33,175 nt of DNA from positions 1 through 33,175 of the forward strand of contig CAIMSP010000097.1 of assembly GCA_903844215.1 (NCBI GenBank), in the 5' to 3' direction. This document shows, one piece after another, positions 1 to 4,695 of this stretch. Both the position numbers and the translations under genes were made by a program. The stretch comes from an uncultured beta proteobacterium. GTDB lineage: Bacteria; Pseudomonadota; Gammaproteobacteria; Burkholderiales; Burkholderiaceae_C. How positions within the stretch are numbered: the stretch's first letter is position 1; each line of letters begins with the position of its first letter. A model generated the notes under the pieces. The model made no database searches, was not told where the DNA came from, and saw nothing but the letters and a program-made list of their open reading frames with translations.

Positions 1-847
1 AGGCATCGAGCAGCGCCTCGCGCATGGCGCTGGTGAAGTCGGCCATCGGCAAGCCTTCAGCAAACAGCCGGCCGTTGACGTAGGGAAAGGCCGCCACCTG
101 CTCGTCCAGCGCCTTGCTGCGCCGGGCGCCGTCGGTGTTGAGCACCTGAAACAATTGCCCGAGCCGCGCGCCCAGGTCCGAGCCGTCGCTGGCGGTGCGC
201 TCTTCGATGAAGGTGCGAAACGACTGCGCGGGCTGAAAGATGCCGGTGTCGTCGGCAAACAGGCAAAACAGCAGCCGCACCAGCAGCACCTCCAGCGGAT
301 GGCCGGTGTAGCCCGACGCTTTGAGCGCGTCGTGCAAGCGCCCCATGCGCTCGGCGGCCTTGATGTTGACGGGGTCCTGCGGCTTGATCTGCAGCGCCTT
401 GTAGCCCGCGAGATAGCCAAAGAGCCGGATGTGCTTGTGCAAGTCCTTGAGCGCAAACTCGATCGTCTCGCCGCTGGCGAGCTTGTGCACGCGAAAGCGC
501 GCAAAGTCGCACAGCACCACAAGCTGCGGCAAGTCGCGCTCGGCAATGCCGGGGAAGTAGGACAGCGCCTGCGTCAGCGCCGCGTCCAGATTCTTGCCGC
601 GCGACTTCTGCTCCACCAGCAACATGCCCGGCCAGAACAGATCGACAAAGCCATCGGTGCGCGCCTTGGCGCCGGGCAGCTTCTTGACCGCATGCTCGAA
701 CGTGGCGACGCGCTTGTCGGTGATGCCGAAGATTTCAAAGAAGTCGATCCAGAACGGCTTGCCCTGGCTGTCCTCATTGGCCGCGTCCGCCCAAGTGCGG
801 CTGAACGTCAGCGCGCGGGATTTGATTTCGTTCCAGGATAGGGGTAT
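1..847 (-). CDS. MmeI-like type IIG restriction-modification enzyme, N-terminal part, start codon apparently lost
   Basis: The frame is open for about 282 codons and runs off the left edge, so only the nuclease and linker part is present. It begins PLSWNEIK and continues with a PD-(D/E)XK nuclease region. Asp about residue 68, nine residues, then Glu-Gln-Lys at 78-80 match the D-X9-E-X-K motif known for MmeI. Later blocks such as GIAERDLP, IKPQDPVNIKAAERMG and LLFCLFADD are typical of this single-chain family, which cuts at a distance and methylates with the same polypeptide; the methylase motifs would lie beyond position 1. Homologues start with Met just before this PLSW/ALSW block, but here the codon is ATA (847-845). 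No ATG, GTG or TTG lies between the upstream in-frame stop (874-872) and that point, and the first in-frame ATG is near residue 74. The gene is therefore silenced, uses a very rare start, or carries a sequencing error. A DUF2283 fragment sits immediately upstream. Confidence 0.85.
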   Translation of the reverse strand, partial: MPLSWNEIKSRALTFSRTWADAANEDSQGKPFWIDFFEIFGITDKRVATFEHAVKKLPGAKARTDGFVDLFWPGMLLVEQKSRGKNLDAALTQALSYFPGIAERDLPQLVVLCDFARFRVHKLASGETIEFALKDLHKHIRLFGYLAGYKALQIKPQDPVNIKAAERMGRLHDALKASGYTGHPLEVLLVRLLFCLFADDTGIFQPAQSFRTFIEERTASDGSDLGARLGQLFQVLNTDGARRSKALDEQVAAFPYVNGRLFAEGLPMADFTSAMREALLDA

Positions 848-849
848 GA

Positions 850-918
850 GGTCAGTCGTTGATGGCGATCGTCACGGGAAGGTAGAGCGAGTCGATTGCC
901 TCGCTGTGTGAGATTTTC
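850..918 (-). pseudogene. truncated DUF2283-domain gene fragment
   Basis: A 22-codon frame starts MKISHSEAIDSLYL and then stops. Its first 14 or so codons match the start of the intact DUF2283 gene at 3359-3697 (MNISHDKASDSLYI) in both protein and DNA. The similarity ends abruptly before the MmeI-like coding sequence begins, so this is a recombination remnant rather than a working gene. It occupies the place where the promoter and ribosome binding site of the restriction gene would be expected. The open frame extends further upstream to about 1046, but that part has no family resemblance. Confidence 0.7.
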
Positions 919-1049
919 ATGGCGCGCCTTGACCAACCGGCATCCAAACCCGAATGCAACGCGCCTGCCCCCGTAGGAAAAGCCAAGTCCTCACCCCATG
1001 ACCTCCATGACTTTGGACTTTGCACGGGGCTGGCAAAACATGGCAAAAG

Positions 1050-1394
1050 TTACTTCAGCTCATCAGCCAGGGTTTGCACAGCGTCTATCAAAGTGGGCAG
1101 TGCGGTTTGAGCAATATTCCAGACAGTGCTCACGTTGACCGTGGCGTCGCCGTGGATGAGTTGGTTTCGGAAAGCCACGATCTGCGACAGGTCTGGAATG
1201 CGGGCGGCCAAAGCTGCGTCCACCTTGGTAAGCTGGTTGAGCGCTTCACCAATGACTTCAAACTTGCGTTCCACGGCGGCCTGTGTCATCGGGCTATTGG
1301 CGTAGGCCGCAGCGTCCAGTCCTGCCGTGAACGATTGAATCGCCAACGCAGCCTCACGTGCATCCCACAGGAAGGCGCGCGGGTCACGCTGCAT
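1050..1394 (-). CDS. hepT: HepT-like HEPN (DUF86) toxin of an MNT/HEPN pair
   Basis: This 114-residue helical protein is of the HEPN/DUF86 type. The conserved block ERKFEVIGEAL is at about residues 42-52 and the HEPN ribonuclease signature R-X4-H is present as R76 to H81 (RNQLIH). HepT proteins are RNases that cut RNA, including tRNA, until the partner MntA modifies them with AMP. The characterised motif is R-X4-H-X-Y, whose tyrosine is the AMP acceptor; here that position is Asp83 (HGD). Antitoxin control may therefore use another residue or plain binding. The start at 1394 overlaps the mntA stop by 11 bases, the usual coupled arrangement. Family assignment is strong; toxicity is inferred. 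Confidence 0.85.
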   Translation of the reverse strand: MQRDPRAFLWDAREAALAIQSFTAGLDAAAYANSPMTQAAVERKFEVIGEALNQLTKVDAALAARIPDLSQIVAFRNQLIHGDATVNVSTVWNIAQTALPTLIDAVQTLADELK

Positions 1395-1692
1395 AAATGG
1401 CTTCACGGTGGCGGTTGATGCTGGCCAGCACATATGGGTTGCGCACGGCACCGGGTTCGACCAGGTCGACGCCACGTCCAAGCAAAGCCTCCAGCGCAGC
1501 TTTGGCACCGAAGAAGCTGTCCAGCCCCGGTTGCACGTCCGCAGCAAACTCGACCAAAAAGTCAGCGTCGCTGCTCTCGGCGTTGAAATCGTCTGCCCGC
1601 GCGGCAGAGCCAAACACCTCTAAGCGGCGAATGCGGTAGCGCTGACAGATGGCGGAAATGCCTGCGCGGTGTTGGGCGATGGCGGGGTGCAT
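1384..1692 (-). CDS. mntA: MntA-like minimal nucleotidyltransferase antitoxin
   Basis: This 102-residue protein has the minimal nucleotidyltransferase fold. LEVFGSAAR at about residues 24-32 supplies the Gly-Ser of the active site and SSDADFLVEF supplies the metal-binding Asp-X-Asp pair. The gap between Gly-Ser and the Asp pair is 12 residues, slightly longer than the classical GSX10DXD spacing. In studied pairs MntA transfers AMP to the HEPN toxin and neutralises it. It is the first gene of the pair, with hepT overlapping its end. Its last 24 or so codons are duplicated at 2801-2876, which suggests that a second MNT gene once stood in this island. One of the three small-protein genes lies 68 bases upstream on the same strand. 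Confidence 0.88.
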   Translation of the reverse strand: MHPAIAQHRAGISAICQRYRIRRLEVFGSAARADDFNAESSDADFLVEFAADVQPGLDSFFGAKAALEALLGRGVDLVEPGAVRNPYVLASINRHREAIYAA

Positions 1693-1760
1693 GGGCTGGA
1701 GTTTAACGGCGTTGGTCGTCTATGCGTTTGCGCGACACCATCCCGTCAAAGAGCGCGTAC

Positions 1761-1931
1761 TTAACCGCCTGTGCGAGACATGCTGTTCATTTTGGGTTTG
1801 ACGGTCGGAACCGTCAGGCCAAAAGCAGCTGCCATCTTTTGGGCCTGCTTGGCCGATTTCTCCAACGCCTGTTGCAAGGCCTTGGGCGAGGGTGTCAGGC
1901 GGCTTGGCTGAGTTTTTGCAGTTGGTTCCAT
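1761..1931 (-). CDS. small protein of an unnamed island family, copy A (divergent)
   Basis: This 56-residue basic protein is Ala/Gln/Lys-rich and has no fold I recognise. Its middle and end (KALQQALEKSAKQAQK, then AAAFGLTVPT) align with the two other small genes at 2900-3040 and 3938-4126 (K-ALALKQA-TQA-K, then AAQGLK-LPT), so it is a divergent third copy. The shared core would make one amphipathic helix. It stands 68 bases upstream of mntA on the same strand, so co-transcription with the MNT/HEPN pair is possible. No clear ribosome binding site was seen. It could be a degenerate copy. No function is assigned. Confidence 0.5.
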   Translation of the reverse strand: MEPTAKTQPSRLTPSPKALQQALEKSAKQAQKMAAAFGLTVPTVKPKMNSMSRTGG

Positions 1932-2176
1932 GTGCTGTGCTCGGTGACGATGTTTGCTTGCAGGCCTGGCAACAGGCACGGCCTGACTCGGACTCGCCGA
2001 CCAAACCCGACCCCTAACTCTCGCATCGACACGTGCTGACGCACCTTGGGGAACAAGGCGGCCGCGATGCTGACTGACGAGGATGAAGCCATTGTTTTCG
2101 TACCCACAATGGGTTCTATCGCACGCCTGTGAGCCCACGCACTTGTTCAGACCAGATTGAAGCCCTCTCGAATTGC

Positions 2177-2204
2177 TTGCACTTTATCGGATAAATGCTA
2201 TCAT
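2177..2204 (+). promoter_or_regulatory. hicAB promoter with embedded operator-like palindrome
   Basis: A -35-like TTGCAC (2177-2182) and a -10-like TATCAT (2199-2204) are 16 bases apart. The spacer holds a perfect inverted repeat, TTTATC-G-GATAAA (2183-2195), well placed for repression by the ribbon-helix-helix domain of HicB. Transcription should start near 2211-2213, at the hicA ATG (2212), so the message would be leaderless or nearly so. The area is clearly richer in A+T than its surroundings. Promoter and operator are inferred from sequence only. Confidence 0.6.
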
Positions 2205-2211
2205 TTAAAGG

Positions 2212-2466
2212 ATGAACAGCAAGCACAGAAAGACCCTTGCGATGGTGTTTGATGACCCTGTCAATGGGAACATTGATTGGGTGCGGATTGAGGCCTTGTT
2301 GGTGGCGCTCGGGTGTCGCGTGATTGAGGGGCCCGGATCGGCGGTGACTTTTGAACACCTTGGCCGCAGGGCCAATTTTCACCGACCGCACCCCGGAAAA
2401 GAGGCCCTTCGGTACCGCGTCAAGGCGGTGCGGGAATTTCTGGAAAAGATCGGAGCAAGAGCATGA
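2212..2466 (+). CDS. hicA: HicA family toxin
   Basis: This 84-residue protein is of the HicA subfamily that begins with a KTLAMVFDDP-like segment. It is followed by IDWVRIEALLVALG, the core EGPGSAVTFEHLG, and the strongly conserved FHRPHPGKEALRYRVKAV with a C-terminal VREFLEKIG helix. HicA toxins bind mRNA through a double-stranded-RNA-binding-like fold and cleave or block it. This subfamily lacks the GSHH motif of E. coli HicA; its conserved histidines are in FHRPHP. The start at 2212 has only an AAAGG directly against it, too close for a normal ribosome binding site, which fits a leaderless message. The stop overlaps hicB by four bases (ATGA). It is the only pair in the island on the + strand. 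Confidence 0.88.
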   Translation: MNSKHRKTLAMVFDDPVNGNIDWVRIEALLVALGCRVIEGPGSAVTFEHLGRRANFHRPHPGKEALRYRVKAVREFLEKIGARA

Positions 2467-2795
2467 ACAACATGAGCTACAAAGGCTATACGGCGCGAAT
2501 GGAGTTTGACGCCGAGGACAAAATCATTGTCGGTCGGGTGCTCGACATCGACGACATCATCACGTTTCACGGCGCGTCCGTTGCGGAATTCGAGGCCGCT
2601 TTGCACGCGGCGGTGGATGGCTATATCGCCGCGTGTGAGCAGCTCGGACAGTCTGCTGAAAAGCCCGCCAGTGGGCGTCTGATGCTGCGCGTCAAACCGG
2701 AGGTTCATGCCGCTGCCGTCAAGGCCAGCGCGCGTAGCGGTCAAAGCCTGAATAAGTGGGCTGAACAGGCCCTGATGCAGGCCGCGCACGGCTGA
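2463..2795 (+). CDS. hicB: HicB family antitoxin
   Basis: This 110-residue antitoxin has the two expected parts. Residues about 1-60 are the degenerate RNase-H-like HicB fold (YKGYTARMEFDAEDKIIVGRV, DIITFHG, FEAALHAAVDGYI). Residues about 72-110 are a ribbon-helix-helix DNA-binding tail (RLMLRVKPEVHAAA, then SLNKWAEQAL). The first part binds HicA and the second represses the operon, with the palindrome at 2183-2195 as likely site. It is coupled to hicA by an ATGA overlap. The copy of the mntA 3' end starts only six bases after its stop, marking a recombination border. Confidence 0.88.
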   Translation: MNNMSYKGYTARMEFDAEDKIIVGRVLDIDDIITFHGASVAEFEAALHAAVDGYIAACEQLGQSAEKPASGRLMLRVKPEVHAAAVKASARSGQSLNKWAEQALMQAAHG

Positions 2796-2800
2796 AGACA

Positions 2801-2876
2801 GCGCGCGGGTCACGCTGCATCAATGGCTTCACGGTGGCGGTTGATATTGGCCAGCACGTAGGGGTTGCGCACGGCA
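2801..2876. repeat. duplicated 3' end of mntA (copy of 1375-1450)
   Basis: These 76 bases repeat 1375-1450 in the same orientation with roughly five mismatches, and on the minus strand encode the MNT tail RNPYVLANINRHREAIDAA. No other part of an MNT gene is present. The copy joins directly into the small-protein gene copy B within a short sequence shared by both (about 2862-2876). The block reads as the scar of a deletion that fused a small-protein gene to the end of a second MNT gene. Confidence 0.8.
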
Positions 2877-2899
2877 GCGCCGGTCCAACTCTGGGTAGG

Positions 2900-3040
2900 T
2901 CATTTCAACCCCTGCGCTGCGAGCCGTTTTTGAGCCTGTGTGGCTGCTTGCTTCAGGGCCAAAGCAAGCTTGCCATGTGCGGTCGCAGGCTGGCGGCCGA
3001 CGCGGTTCGTTAATGTGCGAGGTGTTTTAGATTCATCCAT
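2900..3040 (-). CDS. small protein of an unnamed island family, copy B (shortened)
   Basis: This 46-residue protein, MDESKTPRT...ATAHGKLALALKQA...AAQGLK, is a close relative of the gene at 3938-4126; the two DNA stretches (about 2862-3040 and 3948-4126) are roughly four-fifths identical by eye. Where copy C reads TTA after GLK, copy B reads TGA and stops. Past that stop the frame continues open through a PTQSWTGAAVRNP segment into the duplicated MNT tail, so without the stop it would be an in-frame fusion with the end of an MNT protein. Function is unknown; its frequent closeness to toxins makes an accessory or antitoxin role possible but unproven. Confidence 0.55.
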   Translation of the reverse strand: MDESKTPRTLTNRVGRQPATAHGKLALALKQAATQAQKRLAAQGLK

Positions 3041-3117
3041 TTCATCGGACCTCTGCAACAAAATGAGGCGTGCGGCGCTGTGGACATCGGGCTGGGACGC
3101 AGATGAATGGCGACGCA

Positions 3118-3333
3118 TCAGGCCGCCTTCTTCAATGAAAGCTTGACGGTATAGCCCAATTTCGCCGCCACATTCACGAGCGCATCCAGGGTGAATTTAT
3201 ATGTGCGATTTTTGATGAGATCGTTCATGCGCGGCTGCGTGATACCTGCGCGCTGGGCTGCTTCGGCTTCAGGGAAGCCCAAGTCACGAAAGAGGTTGCT
3301 GCTTCCTGCGAATGTCAGCAGTTCACTCGTCAT
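3118..3333 (-). CDS. HTH (XRE/HTH_37-type) antitoxin-like protein with internal deletion
   Basis: This 71-residue protein resembles COG5606/HTH_37 regulators, which are usually about 90-100 residues and act as antitoxins. The start (SSNLFRDLGFPEAEA) and the end (AAQRAGITQPRMNDLIKNRTYKFTLDALVNVAAKLG) both fit the family. About 25-27 residues that normally lie between them, holding the first helix and the start of the HTH, are absent. The join is at Glu22-Ala26, where the family has similar EAEA/TQAEA segments on both sides, consistent with an in-frame deletion by slippage or recombination. DNA binding is probably lost or altered. The gene follows the DUF2283 gene by 25 bases on the same strand, so they likely share a transcript. 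No partner toxin is next to it. Confidence 0.7.
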   Translation of the reverse strand: MTSELLTFAGSSNLFRDLGFPEAEAAQRAGITQPRMNDLIKNRTYKFTLDALVNVAAKLGYTVKLSLKKAA

Positions 3334-3358
3334 GCCGCCTTCCTGAACTCAAGCGGCA

Positions 3359-3697
3359 TCAAGCCTTCTTTTTTGCGTCGAGCAACACGATTTCGACAAT
3401 AGTCCCATCGGCGGCATAGCTGATGTGGGTCCGCCAGTCAGGCGACACTTCGCGCACGATGGGTTGGTCTGACAATCGAACGTGCAGGATGTCGTCCTTC
3501 TCTGAGTCGTGGCATTGCACGGCCAGATTGTTGACATCCACGCGGTGGCTGGCCTGCTGCACATCAATGCCGACCAGTGCGCCGCTGGCGTCGAAGTCAA
3601 GCACCACGCCATCGGCGACTTCGACCGAGTCCACTGAGGCGAGCGCGGCCAAGTGGATGTAGAGCGAGTCGCTTGCTTTGTCGTGTGAAATATTCAT
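3359..3697 (-). CDS. DUF2283 family protein
   Basis: This 112-residue protein contains the DUF2283 signature at its start (ISHDKASDSLYIHL, then VADGVVLDFDASGALVGIDV), followed by a second related half (HDSEKDDILHVRL, then AADGTIVEIVLLDAKKK), so it looks like a tandem of two such units. Function is unknown; DUF2283 genes are often found beside toxin-like genes such as DUF4258. I chose the ATG at 3697 because MNISH matches family starts and the truncated copy at 918; the frame is open to 3715. It precedes the HTH gene by 25 bases. No DUF4258 partner is visible upstream, where only a short remnant is seen. Confidence 0.75.
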   Translation of the reverse strand: MNISHDKASDSLYIHLAALASVDSVEVADGVVLDFDASGALVGIDVQQASHRVDVNNLAVQCHDSEKDDILHVRLSDQPIVREVSPDWRTHISYAADGTIVEIVLLDAKKKA

Positions 3698-3746
3698 GGC
3701 CAGAATATCAATCAAGCCGAATTTAATCGCAATGCTTAGCAGCGCT

Positions 3747-3833
3747 TCAGGCAGGCCAGTACACCTTACGCAGCGGAATCAGCCGCTGCATGTCAATGTC
3801 CATTTTTTCGTAATGCTCCAACAACGACTTCAT
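3747..3833 (-). pseudogene. short ORF, probable gene remnant
   Basis: A 28-codon frame (MKSLLEHYEKMDIDMQ, then RLIPLRKVYWPA) lies in the gap between the DUF2283 gene and small-protein copy C. The overlapping +1 frame upstream reads LVKEGLKAYE before the same point. Together they look like one short protein broken by a frameshift, possibly the lost partner of the DUF2283 gene. I do not recognise the family. The rest of 3834-3937 shows nothing. Confidence 0.3.
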
Positions 3834-3937
3834 ATGCCTTTAGCCCTTCCTTCACGAGGTTCCATGTCTGTCAAACTGGCACTTGACGTCACATATTGAG
3901 ACTTCAAACGATGGCGCCGTTTGCGCGGTTGCTGTCT

Positions 3938-4126
3938 TCAGACTGCCGGGTTGCGGACCGCAGCGCCAGTCCAGCTCTGCGTAGGTAATTTCAACCCCTG
4001 CGCTTCGAGCTGCTTGTGAGCCTGTGTTGATGCTTGCTTCAGGGCTAACGCCACCTTGCCGTGCGCGGTCGCAGGCTGGCGGTCGGCGCGGCTCTTTACT
4101 GTGCGAGGTGTTTTAGATTGAGCCAT
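3938..4126 (-). CDS. small protein of an unnamed island family, copy C, coupled to the zeta-like gene
   Basis: This 62-residue protein begins MAQSKTPRT and has a DRQPATAHGKVALALKQA helix and the tail LPTQSWTGAAVRNPAV. It appears to be the full-length member of the three-copy family. Its start lies inside the end of the zeta-like gene (31-base overlap), so translation is probably coupled. It is short, basic at the N-terminus and has no signal peptide or membrane segment. By position it could be a partner of the zeta-like kinase, but that is inference; classical zeta toxins have an upstream epsilon antitoxin, which this does not resemble. Confidence 0.6.
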   Translation of the reverse strand: MAQSKTPRTVKSRADRQPATAHGKVALALKQASTQAHKQLEAQGLKLPTQSWTGAAVRNPAV

Positions 4127-4695
4127 TTGTCTGTGTCCTCTACGTAGGTGCGGCGCGCTGTTCCGCGGGCGATGGGCCTGAGTGTGCCAGATGCGTTGTC
4201 CAACACCGTCCAGCGGTCGGCCAAGGGCAGGTACAACTCAAACAGATTGTGCAGACTGCGCTGAAATCGTCGCTCGACATCGGCCTGCGGTATGTTGTGC
4301 CCTCCGAGCTTGACGCGCAGCGCCACTCGGTTGACGGCAAGCACGGCGCTGGGCAACGCCACGTAGAAGACCTGAACGGTGTAGCCCTGCGCTTTGCAGT
4401 TGGTCAGAAACAGTGCGAAGCTGCGACTGGACAGAGTGGACTCAAACGCAAAGTTCACCTTGGCCGCAGCCAACTCGTGGAGCCGCTTGAGCATGATGCG
4501 GCCCGCTTCAAACGACACGGTCTCAGGCGCGTAGGCGGACAGCCCAACCGCTATCTGGTCCGCATTGACAAACTCCAGAATACCCAGCGCCTGCTTGAGC
4601 AAATACGGCGCAGCGGTGGACTTGCCCGCACCATTCGGCCCAGCAATCACCACGATGGTGGGCTGCTTGGGCTTGGTGGAGGGGGTGGTCTTCAT
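4096..4695 (-). CDS. zeta toxin-like P-loop kinase (COG4185 type)
   Basis: This 199-residue protein has a Walker A motif GPNGAGKST at residues 19-27, FVNADQIA at about 42-49 with the likely substrate-binding Asp46, and FAFESTLSS with Glu85. It also has the C-terminal family block GGHNIPQADVERRFQRSL followed by LADRWTVLDN. Zeta kinases phosphorylate UDP-N-acetylglucosamine and so poison cell-wall synthesis; whether this COG4185-type member does the same is not known. The chosen ATG (4695) overlaps the glnS stop by four bases (ATGA); an upstream in-frame ATG at 4704 is the alternative. It thus sits as a translationally coupled tail gene of a housekeeping tRNA synthetase, which is unusual. No epsilon-type antitoxin is present; the only close partner is small-protein copy C. 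Confidence 0.82.
   Translation of the reverse strand: MKTTPSTKPKQPTIVVIAGPNGAGKSTAAPYLLKQALGILEFVNADQIAVGLSAYAPETVSFEAGRIMLKRLHELAAAKVNFAFESTLSSRSFALFLTNCKAQGYTVQVFYVALPSAVLAVNRVALRVKLGGHNIPQADVERRFQRSLHNLFELYLPLADRWTVLDNASGTLRPIARGTARRTYVEDTDKWLNLKHLAQ

Noticed and set aside
852..1046. Longer version of the DUF2283 fragment starting at 1046.
   Set aside because: The extra N-terminal residues do not resemble any part of DUF2283 proteins, while the internal Met at 918 aligns with the start of the intact gene.
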